From assembly GCA_017410165.1 (NCBI GenBank), contig JAFQRH010000018.1, forward strand, positions 1-64,000: DNA of 64,000 bases. Reading direction: 5' to 3'. Numbering within the stretch: the stretch's first letter is position 1; the number at the start of each line of letters is the position of its first letter. A program made the position numbers and the translations under genes. The notes under the pieces were generated by a model. That model did not search any database, was not told the origin of the DNA, and saw only the letters and a program-made list of their open reading frames with translations. Of this stretch, positions 1 through 9,170 are shown piece by piece. Origin of the DNA: Alistipes sp. Lineage in GTDB: Bacteria; Bacteroidota; Bacteroidia; Bacteroidales; Rikenellaceae.

Positions 1-1166
1 AAATACATATTTGTAGCTCCGCTACGGCGTGCGGTGTGAGTTTTAACAAGTTCACATTTCTCAACCAAATGCGACTTCTTCTCTCCATTTTCTACATACG
101 ACACCTCGACCATATCGACAATGCCAGCCTCGCGAGCAATCTCCTTGATATACTTATTCACCTTCTGCTCGTATGCTTTTGGCAAGCGATTTTCGTACTT
201 GTCGAGAATCGCTTGCAACTCGGCACGAATAGGGATAACAACTTTATTACCCGTTTTCTGCTGCTTGAGGTCGATAACCTTTTGACCGCTATCCAATGTG
301 CGAATATTACCCTCATTGATTGTTGAATAGTCGCTAAAACGCTGCGCAGTATAACAACCAACAAGGAAAATATCCCTCGCAATACTCTTGTGTTTATCTC
401 CCTTCAAATCAACCTCGGCAATAGCCCTAATCTCCGACTCCGTAAGATAGATATTCTCCACCTCTGCTGTCAGTACACGAAACTTGCGACTCTCAATCAA
501 GCCATTATCGTGCAAACCCTCCTCGCGAGCTGCGCGTATAACGATTTTAAGCTCCTTAACATGGCGACCAATCGTATTTATTGAATAGTCTTTGGTTGTA
601 AAATAAGCAACAAAATCATCGTAAAACTTCAAATCAATATCGCCAAAGTCATATCGTTTGTGCATTGCTTTGCAGAACTCGTCAAACTGAATAACAAAAC
701 CTTTGTAGTTCTTGATTGTTGAGAGCCCGTAACGCAATTTGTGAATATTAAGACGCTCGCCACTCTCCATCTCTCGTACATATCGAGCAATATAATCCGA
801 GAGTGACTCTCGGCTACGCACACGCTTACCATTGACAACACTGCGAGGATGGTGGAACGCATAGATAATCTTCTCCAACTTCGTCTTTGTCATTGCGTGC
901 TCGGGATCTTTGGCAATCTCTCCAAGAATAAAACTTCGCAACTCCGAAAGATTTTTCATTAGTTCTCTTCCCTGCTGCTCGGTGAAATCTTCTACCGCAG
1001 TATAGCGACTCTTTACGGTCTGACGCTTATTATCCCACGCATCAGTCAATACTAGATACCACGTATCAGCATAAAACTGATTACCTCGACCAACGGTGAA
1101 GTGTATTTGTACCTTGGCCAATTTATTTTTTTGCGTTGATCGCACACGATAACAAAAGGTTGCCAT
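1..1166 (-). CDS. Tyrosine recombinase/integrase (3' end beyond window)
   Basis: A site-specific tyrosine recombinase, the family that integrates and excises Bacteroidetes conjugative elements and prophages. The visible 388 residues include an N-terminal arm-binding/SAM-like region, then the catalytic domain: Arg276 in AQRFSDYS and the HTARRS box (His377, Arg380). The nucleophilic Tyr should lie just past the left edge. The start at 1166 follows a -7 element and gives MATFCYRVRSTQ, typical of the family. The gene points away from tRNA-Leu and sits 246 bp from a copy of that tRNA's 3' end, the arrangement expected at one end of an integrated element. No cargo is visible in this window. Confidence 0.9.
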   Translation of the reverse strand, partial: MATFCYRVRSTQKNKLAKVQIHFTVGRGNQFYADTWYLVLTDAWDNKRQTVKSRYTAVEDFTEQQGRELMKNLSELRSFILGEIAKDPEHAMTKTKLEKIIYAFHHPRSVVNGKRVRSRESLSDYIARYVREMESGERLNIHKLRYGLSTIKNYKGFVIQFDEFCKAMHKRYDFGDIDLKFYDDFVAYFTTKDYSINTIGRHVKELKIVIRAAREEGLHDNGLIESRKFRVLTAEVENIYLTESEIRAIAEVDLKGDKHKSIARDIFLVGCYTAQRFSDYSTINEGNIRTLDSGQKVIDLKQQKTGNKVVIPIRAELQAILDKYENRLPKAYEQKVNKYIKEIAREAGIVDMVEVSYVENGEKKSHLVEKCELVKTHTARRSGATNMY

Positions 1167-1187
1167 AGTTTATAGGTTTTACTTTGG

Positions 1188-1195
1188 CAAAGATA
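1188..1195 (-). promoter_or_regulatory. Putative -7 box for the integrase
   Basis: TATCTTTG on the minus strand, 22 bp before the integrase ATG, matches the Bacteroidetes -7 consensus TAnnTTTG. No clear -33 TTTG lies at the usual spacing, so this rests on the -7 box alone. Confidence 0.5.
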
Positions 1196-1378
1196 GTAAT
1201 TTTGTTATACATTTGTAATACCATAGCAAAATTTTCTCAAATTTTTAATTACATCTATTTTCACAGAGTACACATAAACTATTGATACATAAGATAATTA
1301 AAATTAAGTGAGATTAAATTTGATTAAAATTTATAGCGTTCGCTTCAGACCTCGAAAAAGAGGTTACTGTTTCGACCA

Positions 1379-1409
1379 ACGACTGACTTTCGAGTCAGTC
1401 GTTTTTTTG
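1379..1409 (+). terminator. Hairpin with T-run beside the tRNA 3'-end copy
   Basis: Arms ACGACTGAC and GTCAGTCGT close a short loop and are followed by seven T on the plus strand. It sits immediately left of the tRNA fragment at 1412. The hairpin at 1875-1902 sits in the same place beside the intact tRNA, so the two junctions look alike. Confidence 0.6.
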
Positions 1410-1411
1410 TT

Positions 1412-1437
1412 GATGGTGCCCAGGACGAGACTCGAAC
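1412..1437. repeat. Copy of tRNA-Leu 3' end; candidate att site
   Basis: An exact 26-bp direct repeat of 1904-1929, covering the CCA end, acceptor strand and T-arm of tRNA-Leu(GAG). Tyrosine recombinases commonly use tRNA 3' ends as attachment cores and leave such a duplicate at an element boundary. The integrase at 1-1166 lies directly to its left. Confidence 0.7.
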
Positions 1438-1679
1438 GGCACCCGCAGGCGAGTGGTGCGCACAAGCGAGCGATAATTTCGGCTTGCCGTCGTAATCGGA
1501 AATATGGATTCGGCAAATTTATTTGTCGATATACGATTTGCGATTACGGACTTATTGCGTAGCAATAAATTATCGCGTTATACAACTTCACATCCGAGCC
1601 GCCACCTGCTGTCACACGGGCGACAGCCGTGTAACTCACACGAACAAACGACTTTACAGACCCCTATACACACAAAAAA

Positions 1680-1800
1680 GAAGCCGTCTAACAAGGTGAT
1701 TTCTGCGTTACGCTTGCCTTCAAAATGCTCATTTACGCCGAGTAAACTGCGCTTTTTCGGGCTACGCAAGCCTTGAAATCCCTCTTGTTATACAACTTCA
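1680..1800. repeat. Repeat family A, copy 1 (imperfect palindrome)
   Basis: About 115 bp, beginning near GTCTAACAAGGTGATTTC and ending near CTTGTTATACAACTT. The ends are an imperfect inverted repeat, so single strands could form a long hairpin. Near-identical copies lie at 2289-2408 and 29141-29253. No coding sequence is present. It resembles a REP or MITE-type intergenic repeat. Confidence 0.7.
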
Positions 1801-1874
1801 CATCCGAGCCGCCCCTTGCTGTCACACGGCTCACGCCGTGTAACTCACACGAACAGACCCCTATACACACAAAA

Positions 1875-1902
1875 AAAGTCCTTTTCACAAAGGACTTTTT
1901 TT
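1875..1902. terminator. Bidirectional terminator downstream of tRNA-Leu
   Basis: GTCCTTT / AAAGGAC arms are flanked by seven A on the left and seven T on the right, so a T-run follows the hairpin on either strand. On the minus strand it lies directly after the tRNA CCA end. Confidence 0.75.
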
Positions 1903-1905
1903 CGA

Positions 1906-1992
1906 TGGTGCCCAGGACGAGACTCGAACTCACACGGGCTAATGCCCACTACCCCCTCAAAGTAGCGTGTCTACCAATTCCACCACCTGGGC
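1906..1992 (-). tRNA. tRNA-Leu (anticodon GAG)
   Basis: An 87-nt class II tRNA with a long variable arm. The acceptor strands GCCCAGG and CCTGGGC pair, CCA is encoded, and the T-loop reads GTTCGAGTC. The anticodon arm CTACT-TTGAGGG-GGTAG places GAG at positions 34-36, which decodes CUC and CUU leucine codons. Its 3' end is duplicated at 1412-1437. Confidence 0.95.
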
Positions 1993-2023
1993 CAATACGT
2001 CGCTATCTTTCTCAATAGCGTGG

Positions 2024-2054
2024 CAAAGGTAGGCATTTTTTTTATTTCTGCAAA
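2024..2054 (-). promoter_or_regulatory. Promoter of tRNA-Leu
   Basis: On the minus strand TTTG (2054-2051) and TACCTTTG (2031-2024) are separated by 19 bp. This is a full match to the Bacteroidetes -33/-7 promoter and places transcription start a few bases before or near the expected precursor. Confidence 0.8.
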
Positions 2055-2288
2055 CTTTTTGTCGGTTTTTTATAGTGTTTTGCGGTGTTTTTTGAAAATT
2101 TTAAGCCATCCCCACCATTGCTTGCTACGTACTACTTATGTGTATCACGTGTATTACGCGCGCGCGATAGTGTCGCCCGCTTGCCCGCTGTAAGCACGAC
2201 TAATACGGTTTGGATTGGGAGGCAAACTCTTCTCGGACGGCAAGAAGTTGAAATAAGCGGGGGCGGGGCGTAGGGCTTCAAACAAAAA
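2055..2288. other. Intergenic, no gene supported
   Basis: Between the tRNA promoter and repeat copy 2. A 62-codon plus-strand reading frame exists but has no family resemblance, no leader and no promoter. It includes an alternating CG tract (CGCGCGCG near 2158). Nothing else is recognisable. Confidence 0.4.
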
Positions 2289-2408
2289 GAAGCCGTCTAA
2301 CAAGGTGATTTCTGCGTTACGCTTGCCCTCAAAATGCTCATTTACGCCGAGTAAACTGCGCTTTTTCGGGCTACGCAGGCCTTGAAATCCCTCTTGTTAT
2401 ACAACTTC
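2289..2408. repeat. Repeat family A, copy 2
   Basis: Nearly identical to copy 1 (1680-1800) over about 110 bp. It is followed directly by a terminator-like hairpin carrying the TCTAACAAA motif, the same order seen for copy 3 near 29141. Confidence 0.7.
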
Positions 2409-2415
2409 TAACAAA

Positions 2416-2451
2416 AAGGGAGTGTCTAACAAATTTTTAGACCCTCCCTTT
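2416..2451 (-). terminator. Terminator of katA
   Basis: Arms near AAAGGGAGTGTCTAA and TTAGACCCTCCCTTT form a hairpin about 10 bp past the catalase stop codon on the minus strand. The sequence belongs to the terminator-like hairpin family seen also at 16400, 29265 and 34666. Confidence 0.6.
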
Positions 2452-2456
2452 GTCGT

Positions 2457-3959
2457 TTACCTCCAATCCCACGATGGGTGTGCAGGGTCTTCGGCTGTGA
2501 GTGCCTCGGCGAGCGAGAGCCCCAATGCCTTTGCAACGCCCTCGCCATACGAAGGATCGGCGCGGTGGCAGTTGCGGATATGGCGCTGCTTGATGAAGAG
2601 CTCCGCATCGCCCATTGCTCGTGCCGTATTCTCGCACGTGGCTCGCTGGTCCTCCGCCGACATCAGTCGCCACAACTTACCCGGCTGCGTGAAGTAGTCG
2701 CTGTCGAGTTCGCGTTCGTCGTAGTTATAGACCTCGCCCGTAACTGCCAAAGGTGGCTCTTTCATTGCGGGCGAATCTTGCCACTCGCCATAACTGTTCG
2801 GCTCGTAGGCGATGGTGCGTCCGGCGTTGTCGTCCGTGCGCATCTGCCCGTCGCGGTGGTAGGCGTGATACGGACAGCGTGGGCGATTGACGGGTATCAG
2901 ATGGTGATTTACCCCCAAGCGATAGCGTTGCGCATCGCCATACGAAAACAGACGGCCCTGCAACATCTTGTCGGGCGAGAAGCCGATGCCGTCGATGATG
3001 TTCATTGGGTTGAATGCCGCCTGCTCGGTCTCGGCAAAGAAGTTTTCGGGGTTGCGGTTGAGTTCCAAAATGCCGACATCGCGTAGCGGAAAATCGCCGT
3101 GATACCACACCTTCGTCAAGTCAAACGGGTTGATATGGTACTCGCGCGCCTCCTCCTCGCTCATCAACTGCACCTGCATCAACCAACGCGGATAGTCGCC
3201 ACGCTCGATGGCCTCGAACAGGTCGCGCTGGTGCGATTCGCGATCCTTTGCAATCACCGCCTCCGCCTCGGCGTCGGTCATATTTTTGATGCCTTGCAGG
3301 GTGCGCAGGTGGAACTTTACCCACGTGCGGCGGTCGTTGGCGTCGATAAAACTGTACGTGTGGCTGCCGAAGCCGTGCATATGGCGGAACGAATAGGGGA
3401 TGCCGCGTGGCGACATCGTAATTGTCACCTGATGCAACGCCTCGGGCAGAAGTGTCCAAAAATCCCAATTACTGTTGGCGGAGCGCATACCCGTACGTGG
3501 GTCGCGCTTGATGGCGTGGTTGAGGTCGGGGAATTTCAGCGGGTCGCGCAGGAAGAATACGGGGGTGTTGTTGCCCACAAGGTCCCAGTTGCCCGTATCT
3601 GTATAGAACTTCATCGCAAAGCCGCGAATATCACGCTCGGCATCCGCCGCTCCACGTTCGCCCGCCACGGTCGAGAAGCGGACAAAGCAGTCGGTCTTCT
3701 TGCCCACCTCCGCGAAAATCGAGGCACGCGTGTAGTCGGAAATGTCGTGCGTCACGGTGAATGTGCCATACGCACCCGACCCTTTGGCGTGCATACGACG
3801 TTCGGGAATCACCTCGCGGTCGAAGTGGGCGAGTTTTTCGATATACCACGGATCTTGCAAGGTCACAGGGCCACGTACGCCTGCGGTCTGCGTGTTCTGA
3901 TTGTCGGCAATCGGTCGGCCGTTCTCCGCCGTCAGGTGCTTTTTCTTTGTCTGCTTCAT
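2457..3959 (-). CDS. katA: Catalase (heme, small-subunit clade)
   Basis: Breaks hydrogen peroxide down to water and oxygen in the cytoplasm. At 500 residues it is the length of small-subunit clade 3 catalases. The active-site His57 lies in [12 protein letters not shown], the distal Asn near 130 in VGNNTPVFF, and the proximal heme ligand Tyr340 in [14 protein letters not shown]. The NADPH-binding region is conserved. It is a single-gene unit with its own terminator. In related anaerobes this enzyme belongs to the oxidative-stress regulon; no OxyR site was identified here. The call is secure. Confidence 0.97.
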   Translation of the reverse strand: MKQTKKKHLTAENGRPIADNQNTQTAGVRGPVTLQDPWYIEKLAHFDREVIPERRMHAKGSGAYGTFTVTHDISDYTRASIFAEVGKKTDCFVRFSTVAGERGAADAERDIRGFAMKFYTDTGNWDLVGNNTPVFFLRDPLKFPDLNHAIKRDPRTGMRSANSNWDFWTLLPEALHQVTITMSPRGIPYSFRHMHGFGSHTYSFIDANDRRTWVKFHLRTLQGIKNMTDAEAEAVIAKDRESHQRDLFEAIERGDYPRWLMQVQLMSEEEAREYHINPFDLTKVWYHGDFPLRDVGILELNRNPENFFAETEQAAFNPMNIIDGIGFSPDKMLQGRLFSYGDAQRYRLGVNHHLIPVNRPRCPYHAYHRDGQMRTDDNAGRTIAYEPNSYGEWQDSPAMKEPPLAVTGEVYNYDERELDSDYFTQPGKLWRLMSAEDQRATCENTARAMGDAELFIKQRHIRNCHRADPSYGEGVAKALGLSLAEALTAEDPAHPSWDWR

Positions 3960-4083
3960 ATCGGAAATGTTTTAGGATTTACCCCGCACATTCCAAAACG
4001 TATGCCAAGCACCTCTCCCCGAAGCCCTTTTATATTGTAGATAAGGGTTACCGGACCCCCCCCTCTCTCAAAAAACCAAAACT

Positions 4084-5241
4084 TTACTCCTGTATAGGTA
4101 TCTGAACCGTTGGGTGTTGTTGGTCGGCACCACACCACATATTCAACACGGTACACGAGAGCGGTTTGCTCTTTGACGCTGTCACGATAACCGACGTCAT
4201 CGGGCGAACAATCACCGGATTGCCCTTTCCGACGCGCAGGGTGTAAGAGATGGAGGTGTTGTTGGTCACTTTCACTCGGCGGCTCTTTTTCTTCTTATCT
4301 ACGGAAATCTGTTTTGCCGAGACCGAAGCGGCGAAAAACTCTTTGAGCAACTGCTCATCGCCTCCCACCGTTCCGAACGAGTAGGCCAACGTGCGACGTG
4401 CCTCCAACGCCTCGCGCATCGCTTCCAACGTGCACTCCTTGGCAAAGATGAGGGTCATATTGCGCAGGTAGCCATTCTCGCGGTAGAATTGTGCCGTCGT
4501 GGCGTGAATATCGGTGTTCGAGGCGATGAAGAGGTTGTGGGTCTTGGCAGTCTCGAAGGCACCCGGATAGAACGCCGCCCCGTTCATCAACTCGATACCG
4601 TCAATCAGACCCTCGGCATAGGTGGCCTTCTCGACATCGTTCATCTCCAACGTCTTGTGTCGCCATCCCGGATGGTTGTGCATAATCAAAGCACCCTGCT
4701 GACGAGCATTGCGAACGGCTTGCAATGCGTCGTAGTCATACACGCTGCTGATATCCTTGATAAAGAGCGCGTTGTAGTGGCCTTGTGTCTCGCCGTCGCC
4801 GGTCAATTCAACACCCGGAATAACGAGCAGTCCGAAATCTTTGGCCACCTTCACCGTGCTCTGCATCGCCTTCAACGGCTTCGAGCCGCGCTTTACCTTC
4901 ATACTGTCGGGCGTCACCTCGCCAACCTTGTCGCGCACAACTCGAATGGAGAGGTGGTCGGTCATCGAGATTACATCCAAACCATCGCACCAGGCCTCCT
5001 CCACGCGACCTTTGATATTCAACGTGCCGTCGGTATAGGTGCTGTGAATATGCAAGTCGGCTTTGTACGGGGTGTAACCATTTACCGTAGGGAGCGTAAT
5101 CTCCTTGCGCGACATACGCAGATAATCCGATGCAATAAGTGTTTGTGGCTCGGTTACGCTCTGATAATGCGTGTAATACTCTTGTGCCGTAGCGGTTAGC
5201 CCCCAAAACAGAACCGACCATAAGATAACAAATCTCTTCAT
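4084..5241 (-). CDS. Secreted PHP-domain metal-dependent hydrolase
   Basis: A 385-residue protein with an N-terminal signal peptide (hydrophobic residues 4-18, ending TATAQ), so periplasmic or exported. The PHP-type metal site begins with DLHIHSTYTDG (His64, His66, Asp71) and continues with MTDH (Asp95, His96) and later HNHPG and DIHATT. The PHP family hydrolyses phosphate esters using two or three metal ions; the substrate here cannot be read from sequence. The C-terminal 80 residues look like a beta-rich accessory domain. It is divergently placed from the polyprenyl synthase gene, with 164 bp between. Confidence 0.8.
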   Translation of the reverse strand: MKRFVILWSVLFWGLTATAQEYYTHYQSVTEPQTLIASDYLRMSRKEITLPTVNGYTPYKADLHIHSTYTDGTLNIKGRVEEAWCDGLDVISMTDHLSIRVVRDKVGEVTPDSMKVKRGSKPLKAMQSTVKVAKDFGLLVIPGVELTGDGETQGHYNALFIKDISSVYDYDALQAVRNARQQGALIMHNHPGWRHKTLEMNDVEKATYAEGLIDGIELMNGAAFYPGAFETAKTHNLFIASNTDIHATTAQFYRENGYLRNMTLIFAKECTLEAMREALEARRTLAYSFGTVGGDEQLLKEFFAASVSAKQISVDKKKKSRRVKVTNNTSISYTLRVGKGNPVIVRPMTSVIVTASKSKPLSCTVLNMWCGADQQHPTVQIPIQE

Positions 5242-5275
5242 AAATTTATAATATTTGTCTATTATTTGTTATTAC

Positions 5276-5283
5276 AAATATAT
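5276..5283 (-). promoter_or_regulatory. Putative -7 box for the PHP gene
   Basis: TATATTTG on the minus strand, 35 bp before the PHP-gene ATG. The -33 region is weak, so confidence is moderate. Confidence 0.5.
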
Positions 5284-5333
5284 GAAAATGTCTTGTTTTT
5301 GTGAAGAATGTTCGGGAAAATCGCAAATTTTTC

Positions 5334-5341
5334 CTATTTTT
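5334..5341 (+). promoter_or_regulatory. Putative -7 box for the polyprenyl synthase operon
   Basis: TATTTTTG on the plus strand, 65 bp before the ATG at 5406. It matches TAnnTTTG. A clear -33 element is not seen. Confidence 0.4.
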
Positions 5342-5405
5342 GAAGTTGATTTGGGGAAGAGTGCATTTGCGCTACGAGCCGATGACGACAAAAATGTAAG
5401 AGAAT

Positions 5406-6386
5406 ATGACAAAAATCTACACCAATGCGGAACTTACCGAACTGTTCGAGCGACACCTCGCACAGCTCGCCCTGCCTGACGATCCGGCGATGCTATATGC
5501 TCCGATTCGATATGCGCTTGCCGAGGGCGGTAAGCGAATGCGTCCGATACTGACGCTGATGGCCTACAACCTATTTGCCGACGATGTGCAGCGTGCAATG
5601 CCGGCGGCGATGGCGGTCGAGATTTTCCACAACTTCACGCTGCTGCACGACGATATTATGGACAATGCCGAGTGGCGCAGGGGTCGCAAGTCGGTCTATG
5701 CCAAGTGGGGCAACAATGTGGCGATTTTGTCGGGCGACGCGATGCTCATCGAGGCGTATCGCCACTTGCAGGGCATCTCGGCGGAGCGTCTGCCACAGGT
5801 GCTCGAATATTTCAGTGCGATGGCGGCGCAGGTGTGCGAAGGTCAGCAGTACGATATGGATTTCGAGACGCGCGAGAAGGTCTCGGTGACCGACTATACG
5901 CAGATGATTGAGTTGAAGACCGCTGCACTGCTCTCCGGCTCGGTCTGCATCGGTGCCACGATAGCGGGCGCATCGGAGGAGGATGTGCGCAAACTCTACC
6001 GTGCGGCAACCGAGGTGGGTTTGGCGTTCCAATTGCAGGACGATTTGCTTGACAGTTACGGCGACGAGCGTCTGGGCAAGAAGATTGGTGGCGATATCTT
6101 GGAGGGCAAAAAGACCTACCTGATGATTACCGCGATGTCGCGTGCCGACGAGCAGCAGCGCGAGGTGTTGCGAAGCACGCATCTGCGCGACGACGTATCG
6201 GACGAGGAGAAGATTTCGACCATCAAACGCCTGTACGACGAGTTGGATGTGCCGGCGATGACCGAGCAGCAAATCGCAGTGCGCATTGCGCGTGCAACGG
6301 CAGTGCTCGACACGTTGGATGTGCCGGCGGAGCGTACGACCGTTCTGCGTCACTACTTCGAGAGTTTGGTCGGTCGCAATAAATAA
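5406..6386 (+). CDS. Polyprenyl diphosphate synthase (trans, class I)
   Basis: Condenses isopentenyl diphosphate with allylic diphosphates to build farnesyl, geranylgeranyl or longer chains used for quinone and bactoprenol side chains. Both aspartate-rich motifs are present: LLHDDIMD (Asp82, Asp83, Asp86) and LQDDLLDSYGD (Asp212, Asp213, Asp216), along with the GGKRMRP substrate site. At 326 residues the length is normal. The chain length of the product is not certain. It heads a plus-strand run through mqnD, which fits a supply role for menaquinone. Confidence 0.92.
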   Translation: MTKIYTNAELTELFERHLAQLALPDDPAMLYAPIRYALAEGGKRMRPILTLMAYNLFADDVQRAMPAAMAVEIFHNFTLLHDDIMDNAEWRRGRKSVYAKWGNNVAILSGDAMLIEAYRHLQGISAERLPQVLEYFSAMAAQVCEGQQYDMDFETREKVSVTDYTQMIELKTAALLSGSVCIGATIAGASEEDVRKLYRAATEVGLAFQLQDDLLDSYGDERLGKKIGGDILEGKKTYLMITAMSRADEQQREVLRSTHLRDDVSDEEKISTIKRLYDELDVPAMTEQQIAVRIARATAVLDTLDVPAERTTVLRHYFESLVGRNK

Positions 6387-6407
6387 CCCATCCATAACAC
6401 GTAACAA

Positions 6408-7652
6408 ATGAAGAGAAGCGACATAGAGATAATGGCTCCCGTCGGCTCGTACGAGTCGTTGTGGGCGGCGATAAATGCAGGCGCAAATTCGGTCTATTTC
6501 GGCATCGGTGCGCTCAATATGCGTGCGGCGTCGGCTGCCAACTTTACGGCGGACGATATGGCGCAAATCAACGCCATAGCCCACGAGCACGGCGTGAAGA
6601 CCTATCTGACGGTCAATACGATAATCTACGACACGGAGTTGCAGCTGATGCACGAGGTCATCGACCGCGCCAAGGCGGAGGGGGTCGATGCGGTGATTGC
6701 CTCCGATATGTCGGTCATCCTCTACGCCCACAAGGTTGGCGTTGAGGTGCATATCTCGACGCAGTGCAACATCTCGAACAGCGAGGCGGCGCGCTACTTT
6801 GCCCAGTGGGCGGATGTGGTGGTGTTGGCACGCGAACTCTCGCTTGAACAGATTGCGATGGTGCATCGTGCCATTGTCGAGCAGGATATTCGCGGTCCGC
6901 GAGGCGAGTTGCTGAAAATCGAGATGTTTGCGCACGGTGCGCTCTGTATGTCGATTTCGGGCAAGTGCTACCTGAGCGAGCACGAGACGGGATGCTCGGC
7001 AAATCGTGGTGCGTGTCGCCAAATATGCCGTCGCAAGTATATGCTGACCGATTGCGAGACGGGTGCGCAACTTACGACCGATGGCCGTTATATCCTCTCG
7101 CCGAAGGATTTATGCACGGTCGATTTCCTCGACAAGTTTATCGAGGCGGGTGTGAGCGTGTTGAAAATCGAGGGTCGCGCCCGAGGTGGCGAGTATGTGA
7201 AGCGGGTCGTAGAGTCGTACGACAAGGCGTTGCGTGCCATCGAGCAGGGCTCATATACGCGCGAGTATGCCGACGAGTTGAAGGTGACGCTTGCGAAGGT
7301 CTTTAATCGCGGCTTCTGGGGCGGCTACTATGCGGGTGCGCCGGTTGCGGAGCAGACCTCGTCGTATGGCTCGTCCGCTACGCGCCGCAAGGAGTATGTC
7401 GGCAAGGTGACCAACTTCTTCCGCCGATTGTCGGTGGCGGAGGTGCTTGTCGAGGCATCGACGTTGCAGGTGGGCGACGAGGTGCTGTGGATGGGCGAAA
7501 AGACGGGTGTGGTCGAGCAGGTGGTTGGCGAGATTCGACTCGACGAGCAGTCGGTGCAGGGCGTAAAGCAGGGCGATATCTGCTCCATCAAAGTCGAGGG
7601 TGGCGAGTGTCGCCGCGGAGACAAACTCTACAAGGAGGTGCGCCGAGCGTAA
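6408..7652 (+). CDS. U32 family protein, TrhP-like tRNA hydroxylation factor
   Basis: A 414-residue U32 family member. The signature EMFAHGALCMSISGKC (Glu172 to Cys187) is intact. Cysteines at 180, 187, 196 and 203/207 could ligate an Fe-S cluster. Members of this family (TrhP/YegQ, RlhA) make 5-hydroxyuridine in tRNA or 5-hydroxycytidine in rRNA using prephenate, although many entries are still labelled peptidases. Size favours the TrhP type, but the substrate is an inference. It starts 21 bp after the polyprenyl synthase stop, which suggests co-transcription. Confidence 0.85.
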   Translation: MKRSDIEIMAPVGSYESLWAAINAGANSVYFGIGALNMRAASAANFTADDMAQINAIAHEHGVKTYLTVNTIIYDTELQLMHEVIDRAKAEGVDAVIASDMSVILYAHKVGVEVHISTQCNISNSEAARYFAQWADVVVLARELSLEQIAMVHRAIVEQDIRGPRGELLKIEMFAHGALCMSISGKCYLSEHETGCSANRGACRQICRRKYMLTDCETGAQLTTDGRYILSPKDLCTVDFLDKFIEAGVSVLKIEGRARGGEYVKRVVESYDKALRAIEQGSYTREYADELKVTLAKVFNRGFWGGYYAGAPVAEQTSSYGSSATRRKEYVGKVTNFFRRLSVAEVLVEASTLQVGDEVLWMGEKTGVVEQVVGEIRLDEQSVQGVKQGDICSIKVEGGECRRGDKLYKEVRRA

Positions 7653-7774
7653 CGACCCCTCCCCAAAAAGCAGGGGCGAGAGAGCGAAGAGATAACGAGA
7701 AAAACCGAGAAAAACCGAGAGCGCGAAATAACCCCCCCGAAAATAACGAAAATAACGAAAATAACGAAAAATAT
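7653..7774 (+). repeat. Intergenic spacer with 9-bp tandem repeats before pepP
   Basis: Two copies of GAGAAAAACC are followed by about four copies of the 9-mer CGAAAATAA, which end directly at the ATG at 7775. The A-rich repeat occupies the position where translation initiation signals normally lie. Confidence 0.6.
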
Positions 7775-9169
7775 ATGTTTAGTGCAAAGACTTACATCGA
7801 GCGTCGTGCCGAGTTGTGCCGCCGCATCGCGCACGGAGTGATACTCATTCCGGGCAATGGCAATTCGCCATTCAACTATCCGAATAACTGCTATGCGTTT
7901 CGTCAGGATTCGACCTTCCTCTACTACTTTGGTCTGAACCTGCCATCGCTTGCCGCCATAATCGATGCCGAGACGGGCGAGGCGCACCTCTTTGGTGACG
8001 ACTTCACGGTCGAGGATATCATCTGGACGGGCCCACAGCCGACACTCGTCGAGTTGGGCGCACAGGTGGGCGTCGAGGCGTGCCATCCGTCGGTAGCACT
8101 CGGCGAGTATATCGCCGCAGCGCAGAGGGGCGGTCGCACGATACACTACCTGCCACCATATCGTGGCGAGACGAAGATTGCGCTCGCTTCGTTGCTGGGC
8201 GTGAGCATTGATGCGTTGCACGCAGGCAAGTCGGCAGAGTTGATGTTCGCTGTGGCGGAGATGCGCGAGGTGAAGTCGGCGGAGGAGATTCGTGCGCTCG
8301 AAGAGGCGTTCCATATCGGCTACGATATGCACCTGACGGCTATGCGTATGTGCCGCGAGGGTGTTGTCGAGCGCGAGATTGCCGCCGCCATCGAGGGCGT
8401 TGCCAAGTCGCACGGTCAGGCGGTGTCGTTCCCGTCGATTGTCTCGCAGCACGGCGAGACGCTGCACAACCTCAACTGCGACGGCGTTTTGGAGAGTGGC
8501 CGTCTGTTGTTGGTCGATGCGGGTGGTGAGTCGCTTGCCAACTACTGCTCGGACCACACGCGAACCTATCCGGTGAGCGGTCGATTTACCGACCGTCAGC
8601 GCGATATCTATAACATCGTTCTGCGCGCACACGACGAGGCACCGAAATATATGCGTAGCGGTGCAATGTATATGGACGAGGTGCATCGTCGCGCACTGCT
8701 CACGCTTGCCGAGGGTCTGCACGACGTGGGTCTGATTCGCTCGTCGGCGGAGGATGCCGTAGCGGCGGGTGCGATGTATCTGTTTATGCCTCACGGTCTG
8801 TCGCACGGTCTGGGTATGGATGTTCACGACTGCGAGGCGTTTGGCGAACGCAGTTTCGACTTTACGGAGTTGCTCGACCGCGCCAAGGCGTCGGCTACGT
8901 GCGTGCATCGCGCAACGTGGCGTCTGCGTGCCGGCACAGTGTTGAGCGACGAGCCGGGTATCTATTTCATTCCGGCACTCATCGACAAGTCGCGTGCCGA
9001 GGGTCTCTATAAGGGCATTGTCAATTACGATGCGCTTGATGCGTACCGCGATTTCGGCGGTATCCGTATCGAGGACGACGTGGTTGTGACCGACGAGGGT
9101 GGTCGCGTAATCGGCGACAAGCACATCCCTTCGACAGTCGAGGAGTTGGAGGCAGTTGTGGGTAGGTAA
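7775..9169 (+). CDS. pepP: Xaa-Pro aminopeptidase (M24B)
   Basis: Removes the N-terminal residue of peptides with proline in second position. At 464 residues it has a creatinase-like N-terminal domain (about 1-170) and a pita-bread M24 catalytic domain. All five dimetal ligands are visible: Asp248 (VDAGGE), Asp260 (CSDHTRTYP), His344 (GLSHGLG), Glu393 (SDEPGIYF) and Glu433 (GGIRIEDD). The start at 7775 is chosen because upstream in-frame codons encode only the tandem-repeat spacer. mqnB begins one base after the stop codon. Confidence 0.93.
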   Translation: MFSAKTYIERRAELCRRIAHGVILIPGNGNSPFNYPNNCYAFRQDSTFLYYFGLNLPSLAAIIDAETGEAHLFGDDFTVEDIIWTGPQPTLVELGAQVGVEACHPSVALGEYIAAAQRGGRTIHYLPPYRGETKIALASLLGVSIDALHAGKSAELMFAVAEMREVKSAEEIRALEEAFHIGYDMHLTAMRMCREGVVEREIAAAIEGVAKSHGQAVSFPSIVSQHGETLHNLNCDGVLESGRLLLVDAGGESLANYCSDHTRTYPVSGRFTDRQRDIYNIVLRAHDEAPKYMRSGAMYMDEVHRRALLTLAEGLHDVGLIRSSAEDAVAAGAMYLFMPHGLSHGLGMDVHDCEAFGERSFDFTELLDRAKASATCVHRATWRLRAGTVLSDEPGIYFIPALIDKSRAEGLYKGIVNYDALDAYRDFGGIRIEDDVVVTDEGGRVIGDKHIPSTVEELEAVVGR

Positions 9170-9170
9170 A

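Larger units (their letters stand above)
1438..1903. other. 466-bp spacer between tRNA 3'-end copies, no gene seen
   Basis: No credible gene is visible. The stretch holds a tandem pair of roughly 90-bp segments (about 1590-1675 and 1792-1874) that share the start TACAACTTCACATCCGAGCC and the end CCCCTATACACACAAAAAA. Between them lies a family A palindromic repeat. It may be the residue of an older insertion at the same tRNA. Confidence 0.5.

Noticed and set aside
2085..2273. Small gene of 62 codons downstream of the tRNA promoter
   Set aside because: No recognisable domain, no promoter in the right place, and a low-complexity CG tract within it.
1680..2408. Insertion sequences at the family A repeats
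   Set aside because: The units are only about 110 bp with no transposase frame. They may be non-autonomous, but they are not insertion sequences themselves.
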